From Megamerina dolium (taxonomy: Eukaryota > Arthropoda > Insecta > Diptera > Megamerinidae), in contig OY978525.1 in assembly GCA_963854835.1 (NCBI GenBank), positions 32,077,253 through 32,141,252 on the forward strand: a stretch of 64,000 nucleotides of DNA, given 5' to 3'. The position numbers and the translations under genes were made by a program. The notes under the pieces are model-generated. The model worked only from the letters and a program-made list of their open reading frames with translations, ran no database searches and was not told the origin of the DNA. Shown piece by piece: positions 48,625 to 60,050 of the stretch. The first letter of the stretch is position 1. Each line of letters opens with the position of its first letter.

Positions 48625-50152
48625 TTATACCCTGCATAATGTAATATGCAAGGTATATTCATTTCGGTCAGATGTTTGTAACCACTTGAAGGAATCGCCG
48701 GAGATATACAAAAGTATATATATATATGTGATCAGCGTCGCTTAAGTTTTCGATTTAACGGTGTCTGTCCGTCACCTGGCTGGTTCACACGATAACTTGA
48801 GCAAATATTAAGCTATTTTGACGAAATTTGGCATAAGTAACCCATGATCCAAGAGTACGGAGAGGATTGATATGGGGCATGATCGGTCAATAGCCACCCT
48901 CACACCAAGCATTCAAAGCGACTAACCTCGGAATTTTTAAAAATTTTAATTTGCTATAACTCACTTAATATACCATTTGAGACAACAATATTTAGCTTAT
49001 AGCGTTACATTATACTGCTACATACCCTTGCCAGAAATGGGCAAGCCACGCTTACATTTTTTAGTAGCTCCCATACAAAGTGTCTGTACTTCTTTTAAAT
49101 TGAAACAGTAGTGGGTGCCGCAGCTCAGTGGTTAGTGTGTTCGTCTTCTGATCTGTAGGTCGTGGTTCAATACCCGGCTGATGCATAACAAATTTTATAT
49201 CGAAAAGATTTTTCTTTCGAATGGTACCCACCTGTCGGCAAGCAATTGTCAATTCTTCCGACAGTAACAACTTGCCATGAAAAAGCTTCTAAAAAAGAAC
49301 TCTGTGACAAAGCTCAGAAAAAGTGATGTCACAAGTGTTCTGCCGTTCGGAACCGGCTAAAATAAGTAGGTCCATTCTAATACTGTCCAAAATTTAAGAC
49401 GCACAACAGTAATAGAAGAGAAGCTCGGCCAATGAGCCCTTTGGGGCTTTAAGTGCCACATATTTATTTTTTTTAGTTGTAACTTCTACAATTACAAACT
49501 ATAATTGTTCTGCCTAGAACAATCATAGTTAATATTTAGGTTAATATGGTAGTCGGAAATAATATGGCAAAAAATCAGAGTGCCACGCCCACTACTCATT
49601 AAGGCTCACATGCAAATTTGCGAAAATTTCAAAAAATTTTAAACCGCCCTAACTTGTAAACTATTCATCGCAGGACAACCATATTGTTGTGGACGCCTAC
49701 TATTTATGGTAGCTCCCATATAAAATGATTAAATTCAAACCGCTCTAACTTTGGCAGTTTTTTGTCTAGACCAGCCATAATTGACACTTAGATCAATATC
49801 ATTATCGGAAATAATGTGGCGGGAAAGTAGCATGCTACGGCCACTCCTTAATGGTACTACCATACAAAGTTGCGAAAATTAAAAAAAATTTAAACCGCTA
49901 TAACTTACGAACTATTCATCATAGAACAACCAAATCTAAGATATGGACTATTATTGCACAGATAATTAGTTTTACAAGAAAGAGGCAAACCACGCCTATT
50001 TTTTATATAGCTCCCATACACGCCTATTTCTTAGCGTAGCTCCTATACAAAGTAGTGGAAATAAAAATATGGATACGCGAGGAAACTTTTTATATATATA
50101 TCTACAGATGCAGGGTATAATTTGGTCGACACCAGCCGACTCTAAGGTCATT
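48625..50152 (-). mobile_element. DINE/Helentron-like element, interrupted by a SINE
   Basis: Minus-strand copy of the family at 29.4 kb. It begins (plus strand) TTATACCCTGCATAATGTAA with the terminal stem-loop, and continues through CATTTCGGTCAGATGTTTGT, GTGATCAGCGTCGC, TGTCCGTCACCTGGCTGGTT and CGCTTACATTTTTTAGTAGC. Tandem-core units follow (49540-50050). It ends TGCAGGGTATAATTTGGTCG, with GTCGACACCAGCCGAC (hairpin) and ending AAGGTCA. The (CGGA)n seen at 30.7 kb is absent. A SINE lies inside at 49113-49474. Confidence 0.85.
49113..49474 (+). mobile_element. tRNA-derived SINE inserted in the Helentron-like element
   Basis: A complete copy with head GGGTGCCG, A box CAGCTCAGTGG and B box GGTTCAATACC at 49165-49175. 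The body and tail (GTGCCACATATTTATT) match the copy at 48.26 kb. The host reads TTGAAACAGTAGT on the left and AGTTGTAACTTC on the right. The uninterrupted copy at 30.42 kb (inverse) reads TTGAAACTGCTGTAACTTC, so a short duplication (~6 bp, AGTnGT) is likely. Confidence 0.88.
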
Positions 50153-51774
50153 TTTTTTAATATTTATTGGGATACATATGTATAGAAAAAAGAATTATAT
50201 AAAAATTGAAATCCACACGTTTATGTATCAAATGTTTATGAAATAGTTATTTCGAACACTGCTGAAGGTACCATAAAATGTATATCATATATAATATGGT
50301 TGGATTAATTAATCTGCTATTAATGGATTTGATTTTACTCATTTTATACTTAATATCTGGCAAAAAAAAAAAATAATCATAAAATTTAATAATATAATAA
50401 TATAAAAAGTATAAATGAACGTAATAAACTCAACATCACCACTGCCTTAAATCTGTGTAAACATACAAATGAATGATTTATTTATTTTGTCTGCAAGCAT
50501 ACAATCAAGAATACCTATTATACAATATACTCCATATAAGAATACGCAATTTAATCAAATGTCTTTTCATTATATCCTTAAGGACACATAAATTGTAATA
50601 TATATTTTATGAGTATGTAGTGCATCCGTATTTGTGTATGGGTGGCGTGTGTGTGTGTGTGTGTCTCACTTTTCCATATCATTTATAATACGATATTATC
50701 CAATACCAATAATATCCTTCTTCGTTGTCGTCGTTGTAGTCATCATCATCATCATCGCCGTTTATGTTGTTATTATGACTGTTGTTGTAGCTAATTTTTT
50801 ATTTACATTTATTATTTATTCTTTCTTTAACACACACGAGTCTCATACTCCTACGATATATGCGTGGCGGTCTATCCAAAATATTTGCGTATATCTTGAA
50901 TTTATTAGCGTTTGAGAGTTTTGAGAATGTGAGTGAACATATATTTGCTAACAGCCATCGGCTGTTATTATCGTTATTAGCATTGTTGATATTCTTGCAT
51001 ACTCTTACAGGCATTTATATGAGTTCATTATGCGATTTCACATTAATATGAATTCACACAATAACAATATCCTTTGGGGAAATCCACTCACTGATGAGCC
51101 GCATGCTCTCAGCCTCCAGACGTTCTACTCATACCACATTTTTAAAGCATAGCACAGTTGTAATTCGATAATTGTAGCATTAAGCGGATAAATACAATAT
51201 ATATGTATATACAAACAAACATATATAACGTTTATATTTATTTGTACGTATTTATATATAATCAAGCTAAAACAACACAACCAATAAAATTGCATCAATT
51301 TATTCATTTGTTTTTTTTTAAGTCGATTTTTTTATTGAAATTGTTTTGCTTTTATAATATTTTTCTTTTTAGCATTATTTTTGGTTTGTTTTTTTATTAA
51401 TGAGAGATTATGAAAGGTTATAATTATAAAATGAATATGATTAACATTTACTCATCAAAGATTTAAAATATCATATGAAAAAGATTCATATTGTAAAACT
51501 TTTAAATAAATCAATAATGTCAATCAATCAATGTGTCCTTAAATTAGTCCAGGTCTTAAATTCCAGAAAAATTTATCGGACGCTCTGAAAGCTCTTCCAG
51601 TGATCGCGTCAAATATTCTTCAGTACGATTAAAGCAATAAATGCAATTTCCGCATTTCAATTGAAGAGTCTTCAGATAGTTGCCATAGAAAGAGTATTTG
51701 AAGTAGAAATTTCGAGCAATACTCGTCAAGTTTCTCATTCGATTTCAAATTGAACAATTATTATGAAAATACTC
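50153..51774. other. A+T-rich stretch without recognised gene
   Basis: It includes (GT)n at 50646-50664 and CATCATCATCATC near 50745. A 60-codon frame at 51556-51738 (minus) has a Cys pair (CGNCIYCFNRTEEYL) but matches nothing I know. Confidence 0.5.
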
Positions 51775-51847
51775 TGTTTGAGCTTTGTCACAGAGTTATG
51801 TATGAAAGCTTTATCAAGCCAAATGTATACTATGGGAAGAATTATCC
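51775..51847 (-). mobile_element. tRNA-derived SINE, small internal fragment
   Basis: GAGCTTTGTCACAGAGTTAT then GAAAGCTTTATCAAGCCAAA and GGGAAGAATTATCC are the inverse of the SINE mid-body. Confidence 0.6.
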
Positions 51848-52989
51848 AATTAACATACCAAACCGTGATACAAGAGGGTATTTGATACTCAAATAACAAT
51901 GTTAATTCAACCGATGAAGATATTATCATGAAATTTGCTGAAGAGGTATATAATATAATAAGTAATAGCATATTCGGAGACGAACCAGGCACATTAGATA
52001 ATTTTAAAAAATCATATTTAAATAATATATGTCATTATTCATCAAATGAAAGTGGTCACCCTCCACTCTAGAGCCTGCATTCAGCGCTTAAGCATCTTAC
52101 TACAGTTACCCTTTGAGTGTTTACATTCTGGGATTTCACGCCACAAAACTTGTGGATCATTATTTTTCTTTAGTTTTGTCATAGAATTATTTTAGTAACT
52201 ATTTAATATGTGATTTATTCGTATTCCGTCATAACAATTGCCATTAGCTGGTCAACAAATATTAAGCAGAATATGCTATTGCATCAGTTTAAGTGTTGCA
52301 GATTATGATGGAAGCCTGCATAATATATTTGACTAACATTATTATATACTTCAACATGGCATTATATTTAGTAATATTGCAAAAATTATTTTTTGTTTTC
52401 TTTCTATTCGAGTCGATTTACCATCTCTCAAACGTCGTCTACTACCACTCCGCATTTACGTTAAACAAGCATGCAATTTTATACTTGCAATATCACTCTA
52501 TCCATTTTTCTACTCATTCCAAAGTTGTTCCACATTAACATATCCGGAACAATAGCATTTTCTTGCTCGTTGACTTCAGCGCTATCATTTACAATTCATC
52601 AGCCTTACAGCAGTCAGCGTCATTGCCAAAACATTTCTAACTGAATACATATACATGCATATACCTATAAGGATATGCATATAGCAATATGCATGCATAA
52701 TAATTGTATTAGTAGTGGTCTGCATTAACATTAACAACAATATAGGATTCCATGGCATCGTAAAATACTCTGTCGTGTTTATGTTTGTAAAAAAAAAATG
52801 TAGAATGTTTTCTACTTCAAAACAAACAAATAGAATAAAACAAACTTTAAAAATAGCAGAAAGATACCAGCATCCAACTAAACGGATGATGTCAGAAGCA
52901 ACTTAGAATAAACAGAATAGATCAGGTAAAATTCATTTTTCACTGCAACATCTAAAAAATCGATATTTGAAACCAATACATACTATACA
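51848..52989. other. A+T-rich stretch without recognised gene
   Basis: No repeat or frame of note precedes the mariner at 52992. Confidence 0.6.
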
Positions 52990-52991
52990 TA

Positions 52992-54125
52992 CGACGGCGG
53001 TCCCTGAATTACCCGACCTAACAAAGAAAACAAGAAATTTGGGAAAACGTTTCTTTATGTCTCAACATAGTCTCCTTTTAGCTCTATACACTTTTCCCAG
53101 CGATATTCTATAGCTTCGATACCCTGTTTATAGTATGAACTGTCTAGCTCATTAAAATAGCCATCTACCCCAGACTCCACCTCTTCATTCAAATTTGGAA
53201 ATAGAAAATAATCCGAAGAAGCTAAATCTGGTGAATAAACTGCTTGCTGAAGCAATTTGAGCTTTAACTCATTGATTTTGGCCATCGCAATAGCGGATGT
53301 GTGAACTGGTGCATTGTCTTCATGAAACAACACTTTCTTTTTCGCCAAATGCGGCCTTTTTTCTTTAATTTCATCACTTAAACGCTGCAACAAATTAGCA
53401 TAATACTCGCCGTTGATTCTTTTTCCTTTTTGAAGATAATCAATAAAAATTATCCCACGTGCATGCCAAAAAACAGACGCCATAACCTTGCCTGCAGATG
53501 GAACTGTCTTCGTCTTCTTTGGACACGATTCTACCCTTTCAGTCCACTGTTTTGACTGCTCCTTTATCTCAGGTGTGAAGTGGTGAACCCATGCCTCATC
53601 CATGTCTCATCCATAGCAAAAACTCGGCTTTATTAATGTGAAACATCGCCAAACACTCTATAGAAACATGTTCACGACGTTGTTTTCGTTCTATTGTGAG
53701 CAAACGCGGCATCCATCTTGCACACAGCATCTTGCATAGCACTTTTTGAAATGCCTGTAATTTCACCTAGCTCACGCATTTTCAGCCGGCGATCACCCAA
53801 TACCATTTTGTGGATTTTCTTAACCGTTTTTGGCGTGGCGTTTAAACTCTGCCACCCAATATTTTATGGTCGTAAACAAAGGAGCAGACTTCCCCAGAGT
53901 AGAATCTAGTTCTGCTTTAATATTCGTTTTATATTTGAATATATTCGTTTATATTCGTCAAAAAAGTATTGAATTACATATCGTTAACTTCCGATGGCTC
54001 CAAATAAAAAATACTAAACAAATAAATTTTTATTAGGTTGCCACTTTTCACCAAAGTATTTTTTTTTTTTTCAAACTACTGCCGCCATCTATATTTCAGG
54101 TCGTGTAGTTCTGGGACCGCCTTCG
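52992..54125 (-). mobile_element. Irritans-like mariner, near full length
   Basis: The ends are CGACGGCGGTCCCTGAATTA and, inverted, CGAAGGCGGTCCCAGAACTA, continuing as imperfect inverted repeats to CGACCT. Each end is flanked by TA (52990-52991 and 54126-54127), the mariner target. The length is 1134 bp. The shorter copy at 1.6 kb shares the 5' end. Confidence 0.9.
53055..53960 (-). pseudogene. Mariner transposase (D,D34D), N-terminal part damaged
   Basis: The catalytic part is open at 53603-53055: MDEAWVHHFTPEIKEQ (first Asp), PSAGKVMASVFWHARG, FHEDNAPVHTSAIA (second Asp), YSPDLASSDYFLFPNL (third Asp, with 34 residues between the second and third), ending IELKGDYVET. This resembles the irritans subfamily. 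Upstream, NIKAELDSTLGKSAP, FTTIKYWVAEFKR and VKKIHKMVLGDRRLKMREL are present. The segment after EFKR (GRTSCQD..., seen at 1.9 kb) is missing, and stops and shifts lie between the halves. The catalytic triad itself is intact, but no full protein can be made. Confidence 0.88.
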
Positions 54126-54127
54126 TA

Positions 54128-54655
54128 CATACGTAAAAGCGATTGGTCTAAAGTGCAAATGCAAAATGCTTGGGAATTGTAATAACAAAGAAGTAAATGA
54201 CAATACATAAGAAAGTAAAAGCAACCATTGTATCATACAACAAGTAAAGCCTTTTCTTTAGCAGTTTTCTCGAAGGATTCTTCTTCTTTAGATGCTTCGA
54301 CTTTGACAACCAGTTCAAACTCTGAATACTGAATTCAAGTAGAAAATGCAGAATTATGTATAAAGTAAAATATAAAATAACAACAAACTAAAAAGTTTTC
54401 CATCAACTCTTAAACGCGTTCGGAAAATGAGTGAAAAAAAACAGAATTGCACATATGCATATAGAACAACAGCAACAAACAACACTTTTAGTAAAGTTTT
54501 GTGTGGGTTGCATTGTTTGTTGTTTGTTTTTCTTTTTTTCTTTCATTCAATTTTCAACTTCAATTTTCCACTACTCAAAATGCTTAGAGTGAAATATAGG
54601 TATAAGGTGTCAGAGTATTGAGAATAAGCATGAGAATAAGCACAGTTGCCAAGTA
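54128..54655. other. A+T-rich stretch without recognised gene
   Basis: Lies between the mariner and the Tc1-like element. Nothing recognised. Confidence 0.6.
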
Positions 54656-54657
54656 TA

Positions 54658-56260
54658 CAGTGAGCGACAAAAGTCTACGTACGGCGACCATTTCTGCTAT
54701 CTGACATGTCCAAAAGCATAATGAAAAGAAGTAATGATGCAATTTTGTTTTAAATATGTTTTTATTATTACATAGCAAAAATTATCTTATTTCATTAAAA
54801 ACTTAACAAGTTATTAACATAAAACGAAAAAAATTCAATGACAAAAGTCTACGTACGATTTGAAAATCAAAAGGAAATGCTTTGATAAGACACTAAAAGT
54901 TAAAATAAGTCGTCGTTTAATATTTGGTTGAGCATCTATAACTGCTTGCAAACGTCGGGGCATTGAAACGACTAAATTTTCGATTTCAAGGGCCGTTATT
55001 TGTTGCCATTCCTGTTGCAGTTTCTCTTTTAGTACTAGGGCACTAGTAATGTGATGTTTCCGTATCTTCCGCTCCAAAAGCTCCCAAACGTGTTCAATAA
55101 TATTTAAGTCTGGGCTTTGAGGAGGTGAATACAGTTGTCGTGGAGCGTAGTAAAGCAGCCAGTCCCTCACGATGTGGGCGGTATGTTTTAGATCGCTATC
55201 CTGTTGGAAGATCCAACTCTCACCAAGGCATAGTTTATCAACCGATGCTTTTAAGTTTTGTTTCAAAATAGATTAATATTGAAAGCGATCCATGTTACCC
55301 TCCACAAATACCAAATTTCCAACTCCAGATGCAGCGACAGCGCCCCAAACCATTACACTCCCACCGCCATGCTTCACCGTAGGAACTAAGTGTTTCGGGT
55401 TCATTGCGGTATTTGGTTTTCTCCAAATTTTGGCTCTACCGTCACTTCCAAATAAATTGTATTTTGACTCATCTGTAAATAATACTCCTTTCCAGAAATC
55501 AATTCCCTTGTCTAAATGCTTTTGCGCGAATTCCAAACGAAGTTTGCGATATTTTTCACTTATATACGGTTTCCTACGCGGAGTTCTGCTGTGAAACCCA
55601 TTATTATTCAAGGCTCTTTGAACTGTTCGTGGATGCACATTTGTATTTGACCTAGTTGCTAGCTCTGCGGCCAACTTAGTGCCTGCCACTTTCGGACATC
55701 TCTGCAACTCAGCTTCTTTGGGCGACCACTACGCGGTTTATTTTCAAGACTATTCGTTTTTTTGTAGTTATTGAATATTGTTTGAACTGTTGATTTTGTT
55801 AAATTTAATAAGCTTGATATTTCACCTTACAATTTGTTTTCATTTCTATACTTTACTACTAAGTTTCGCAAATCAATTGATATTTCTTTACGGGAAGCCA
55901 TTGTCATAACCACGAACTTCTGGAAACAGCCAAAATACAACTAAATGCAATCCAAGTATGTCTATTACCAAGCAAAACAGCAAAATGTAACTAGCGGTAC
56001 TTTCCCGTTATTGCGCCGCAACACACAACAAAAAAGAAGCGTGGAATGCGCGCCGTATGTAGACTTTTGTCATTGAATTTTTTTTGTTTTATGTTAATAA
56101 CTTGTTAAGTTTTTAATGAAATAAGATAATTTTTGCTATGTAATTATACATAATTAAAACATATTTAAAACAAAATTGCATCATTACTTCTTTTCATTAT
56201 GCTTTTGGACATGTCAGATAGCCGAAATGGTCGCCGTATGTAGACTTTTGTCGCTCACTG
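54658..56260 (-). mobile_element. Tc1-like element with long IR/DR ends
   Basis: Flanked by TA (54656-54657 and 56261-56262). The ends begin CAGTGAGCGACAAAAGTCTA and form ~200-bp inverted repeats (54658-54857 and 56052-56260). The motif ACAAAAGTCTAC occurs at the tip and again at the inner end of each arm, so there are four copies: the IR/DR layout known for Bari-, Minos- and Sleeping Beauty-type elements. The total length is 1603 bp. The arms remain very similar, so the insertion is not old. Confidence 0.93.
54835..55901 (-). pseudogene. Tc1-like transposase (DD34E), two stops and one frameshift
   Basis: The ATG at 55899-55901 gives MASRKEISIDLRNLVVKYRN, a TAA stop, then GEISSLLNLTKSTVQTIFNN (first HTH) and NKPRSGRPKKLS. 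After a 1-nt shift the frame continues through TKLAAELATRSN, HPRTVQRALNNNGFHSRTPR and VLFTDESKYNLFGSDGR (first Asp), then HGGGSVMVWGAVAASG and EGNMDRFQY. A TAA stop (55270-55272) interrupts before ILKQNLKASVDK. The rest holds WIFQQDSDLKHTAH (second Asp) and QSPDLNIIEHVWELL (Glu, 34 residues later). The C-terminus runs on into the inner inverted repeat (FKSYVDFCH). The catalytic residues are intact. Confidence 0.9.
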
Positions 56261-56439
56261 TATATTGTTTTTCATTTTCAGATTTTCTTCTATACTACAT
56301 ACAACCTTTATGTCGATGCAAAATCGTAGTGAATCCTTAAGTGGTTTCAATCTAAATAGAAGTTGTTGCCCATTGGGAAAGTGTATAATTTCACATTTAA
56401 TGAAATACGAAAAGTATTTAACATATTTTTTTATACTCC

Positions 56440-57130
56440 ACTCAAAAGGTCAAAGATATAATGAGTTCGTACAAAATCGGATGAAAGCTACGCCTATTTT
56501 CCAGACATAAATACGAAGCGATTCAACTGAAATTCGATATATAACGTTAATGTGATCACAAAATCGATATTTTAAAAAATGGGTGTAATCGGATTAACAC
56601 CAAGAATATCTCCCATACAAATTTATGCTTTCATATATATGTTTTCACACTTTGCACACGATAGTATAAAGTTATCAAGCTGGAAATGGGTATTTACGAA
56701 TTTATTTACTAACTAATAGACATATTCGAAAATTAACTGAATCGGATAGAATCCACGCGTACCCAAAAATAGAAATTTATGATTCCGCAGATGTTTTTTT
56801 ACACTTTACGAACGAAAATACTAAGTTATCAAGCTGAAACTTAGTGCATACAAATATGTTTTGCAATTTCTAAACATATTTGAAAATAAGCTAAATCATA
56901 CGAAAACCACTCACATTTCCCATACAAACTTATGCTTCCATATGTATGTTTTCACACTTTGCGCACCATAATATAAAGTTATCAAGCTGCAAATCACTAG
57001 ATATGATCATATTTACTAACAAATAAACATATTTGGAATAGGACGAAAACAACACCTACCTCTCATACAAGTTTACGCTTCCATATGCACGATTTTCCAA
57101 TTTGCGCATGAACACACAAAGAAACTCCAT
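56440..57130 (-). repeat. Array of ~152-bp repeats, DINE/Helentron-like, left of mariner
   Basis: Cores near 56487, 56610, 56762, 56915 and 57057 (CTCCCATACAAATTTATGCT type), mostly ~150 bp apart, with CACACTTTGCGCACnATAnT and TAAAGTTATCAAGCTG between. A further core at 58380-58410 lies beyond the mariner. Confidence 0.75.
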
Positions 57131-57145
57131 GCGTATTATTATATA

Positions 57146-58365
57146 AGGTGTAGTAAAAAGAAATCCATTATTATATGGCTTTAGTAATCTGTATCTCGCG
57201 TTGTATAAGTGCGATCGGGTTACGCTAGATGGCGTTAGAAGGATAGGATTTCGTACTAAATAACCTTTTCAGGCAGTTTTGTTATTGTTTGACTCAGTAT
57301 TGTTTGAGCACGCGGCAAAGATGGACACCAGTAAAGAGAAAACACGCCATATTTTACAGTTTTTCTTCGATAAAGGCTAAAACGCAAGCCAGACGGCTGA
57401 AAACGTGAATAGTATTTATGGTCCTGATACTGTGACAGCCAATCACATGCAATTTTGGTTTCGTAGGTTCCGGTAATTTTGATGTCAAAGATGCGCCACT
57501 CTTTGGAAAGCCAATTGTCGAAAATATCGATAATATTATGGAAATCGTCAAGTCTGACGATCATATAAGCACTGTTTCTTTTTCCCAGGAGCTAAACATT
57601 GCACAAAAGACCGTTTGGAACCATTTAAATAAGGCTCGATACAAAAAGAAGGGTGCCACACGAGTTAGCGCACAAAAACCGAATTTTATCTGCGAATCGC
57701 TGCTGAATCGCTACAAAATCAATCCATTTCTGAAGCGGATGGTTACTGGTCATGAAAAGTGGGTCACTTACGACAACGTCAAACGAAGACAGTCGTAGTC
57801 GAATCACAATGAGCCGGCGTAAACGGTGGCCAAGCCATGATTGACGGTCAGGAAGGTTTTGCTATGTGTTTGGTGGGATTGGCAGGGAATCATCTACTAT
57901 GAGCTGCTCCCCTATGGCCAAACTTTTAACTCGGACCTGTACTGTCAACAGTACTGTACTGAACCATCTGAAGGAAGCAATCGCCCAGAAGCGGCCAGCT
58001 TTGGCCAATAGGAAAGGAATTGTGTTACATCAGAACAACGCCAGGCCACACACATCGATAGTGGCTCGCCAGAAGCTCCGGGAGCTTGGTTGGGAGGTTC
58101 TTATGCATCCATCTTATAGTCCAGACCTGGCACCAAGTAATTACTATGGCGAATTATTTTGCTGTTTAAAAATTCGCCTCAAGAGAAGCTTGTGAAAATC
58201 CACTGTCCCAGTTTTTTGCTAATAGGGACGAGGGATTCTATGAGAGTCGTATTATAAAATTACCTTCAAAATGGCAACAAGTTATCGAACAAAACGGTGC
58301 ATATTTGACCTAAATCGGATCATTCTAACCATGCTAAATAATGAATGACTAAATCCAAAAAAAAA
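57146..58365 (+). mobile_element. Mariner inserted in the ~152-bp repeat array
   Basis: Repeat-array sequence lies on both sides: to 57130, and again from about 58375 (AATGAAAACCACGCCTATCT). The transposase remnant occupies 57321-58313. Degenerate inverted ends may be present (ATTATTATATGGC on the left, inverse ATTATTTAGCATGG on the right), but the exact tips are unclear. Confidence 0.7.
57321..58313 (+). pseudogene. Mariner transposase lacking all three catalytic aspartates
   Basis: The plus strand from the ATG at 57321 encodes MDTSKEKTRHILQFFFDKG, a TAA stop, NASQTAENVNSIYGPDTVTA and FWFRRFR, then IVENIDNIMEIVKSDDHIST, LNIAQKTVWNHLNKARYKKK and KRMVTGHEKWVTYDNVKRRQ. Downstream, in shifted frames, come VLLCVWWDWQGIIYYELLPY, KEAIAQKRPALANRKGIVLH, QNNARPHTS and SYSPDLAPSNYY, ending KWQQVIEQNGAYLT. 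The family has TGDEKW, HQDNARPH and PSDYH at these sites. Here they read TGHEKW, HQNNARPH and PSNYY. It is a cecropia/mellifera-like mariner. Confidence 0.85.
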
Positions 58366-58369
58366 AATC

Positions 58370-58450
58370 AAAACAAATGAAAACCACGCCTATCTTCCAT
58401 ACAAAAATATGTTCTCGAGTATATTCAAGGGGTGTACTTCTTCGCTATTC
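58370..58450 (-). repeat. ~152-bp repeat, remainder right of mariner
   Basis: GAAAACCACGCCTATCTTCC then ATACAAAAATATGTTCTCGA is one core of the array at 56.4-57.1 kb, resuming after the mariner. Confidence 0.7.
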
Positions 58451-59084
58451 TAGCAAATTTCGTGCGACAAAACCAAAGGTACATATAATATATAACTTTT
58501 TGTGTTTTACATTTTCACACAATAGCATACAAAAAAGATATCCACCCGACTCTCCAAATTTGCTCCAAAAGTGTCTCTATTATTTCAAAAAGTATTAAAG
58601 AAGAGAAAACAATACCAAATACTACAATGATTTAATAGTAGTAGTAGTAGTAGTAGTAGTAGTACCACTATAAACAAAATTGAATAATAAATGTCCAAGG
58701 AATGTACTACAATCTCGAGTATCAGTAGTAACAGAAATAGCCAGAACAAATAAAGGAAAAACTAAAGTGGACAAAAGTAGTTTTTATTATTTTTTTGATT
58801 TGTCAAATTGCAAGTGTTTTTCTAAAACCACAAAAAAATATTAGTTAAGAGAATAAGTGAAATGAAAATACATACATGAATACATGAAAAATTTATAAAT
58901 TAAGCACTTTGAAGAGTTTTTGTTACGAAAAATATGTATTCCGAAAATGAATTTATTTGTGAAAGAGTTTTAGAAAAAATAAAGTTCAGTTTAAAACGTT
59001 ATACACATAAAAATAATAACTAGCTTTTTATATATTTTTATATATATTTTGATTCTGCAAGGCATTCTAGGAACAGTGGGACCA
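58451..59084. other. A+T-rich stretch without recognised gene
   Basis: It includes (TAG)n at 58635-58663. No frame or element is recognised. Confidence 0.6.
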
Positions 59085-59330
59085 AATATTATACAATTTT
59101 TCATTTTATAAGGGAGTCGCTCTACGGAGTGAAGCTAGAGCATACTTATGCTGGGAAAAGTTGTTGAGAAAAAATCCTTAAGGGTGTCGGTCATGCATTT
59201 CACCTTTCTAGAGTCGTCACAAGGAATGCGTTGCGGTATATATCGATTTTCCTCTCATTTTTGAACTTTGACCTCCATGTGGTACTACAAAACCCCGGCA
59301 GCAATATTTTTAAAGCGATTTTGAAAAGTG
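59085..59330 (+). repeat. Fragment of the 8.2-kb degenerate tandem family
   Basis: AAGGGAGTCGCTCTACGGAG, GCATTTCACCTTTCTAGAG and GTATATATCGATTTTCC match unit features of the family at 8.2-9.9 kb. Confidence 0.5.
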
Positions 59331-59605
59331 ATCGTACCTCTGGGTGTTATGGGCTATAAACTAGTGCTATTAGTTCAGAGAATGGGCTATGCAGTTCACT
59401 GTATCAGTGCAAAACTGGGCAGTTTAATTTAAGATTGGGCAGTGTTAGGTATCACCTTCATAAAATAGGTAAATCCGAAGAAGCAACCTGTATGACGAGA
59501 CATCTCAGCATATTCCTTCCCATCACCCAGCATGAGCTCAGGTTGATACTTGAATATTGGGTCAACCTCTACCAAAACACATGATACTATTGTCGATTTC
59601 GAACT

Positions 59606-59653
59606 GTGGAACTCTTTTGCTGGGCTTTTTCACAGAGTTCTTTCGAAAGCTAT
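59606..59653 (-). mobile_element. tRNA-derived SINE, short fragment
   Basis: GGGCTTTTTCACAGAGTTCT and TTCGAAAGCTATTCAG are the inverse of the SINE mid-body. It lies just upstream of, and opposite to, the next complete SINE. Confidence 0.5.
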
Positions 59654-59691
59654 TCAGAATATTTTAGTATTGCAGTAAAAACGTTTTTTGT

Positions 59692-60050
59692 GGGTGCCGT
59701 GTCTCAGTGGTTAGTGCGTTGGCCTTCTGATCAGTAGATCTTTGGATCAATCCCCGGCTGAAGCATACATTTAATATCGAAAAGATTTTTCTGTCGAACA
59801 GTGCCCACCTGTCAACAAGGAATGTGTAATTCTTCCGGCAGTCACAAATTGCCATGGAAAAGCTCCTAAAAGAATTCGGTAATAAAGTTCAGGAAAAGTG
59901 ATTCCACAAAAGCTCTGCCGTCCGGAACCGACTAATATAAGTAGAACCCTTCTAATACTGTCCAAAATTTAACAAGCACAGCAGCACTGGAAGAGAAGCT
60001 CTGCCAAAGCGCCCTTCAAGGCTTATAAGTTCCACATGTTTATTTATTTA
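59692..60050 (+). mobile_element. tRNA-derived SINE, complete copy
   Basis: The head GGGTGCCGTGTCTCAGTGG is followed by the B box GGATCAATCCC at 59744-59754. The body and tail (TTCCACATGTTTATTTATTT) match the 48- and 49-kb copies. AAAACGTTTTTTGT on the left and AAAACGATTTCTT on the right may be remnants of a target duplication. Confidence 0.85.

Noticed and set aside
51556..51738. 60-codon minus frame with CGNCIYC
   Set aside because: No family recognised, no neighbours in frame, and no start or splice context to support it.
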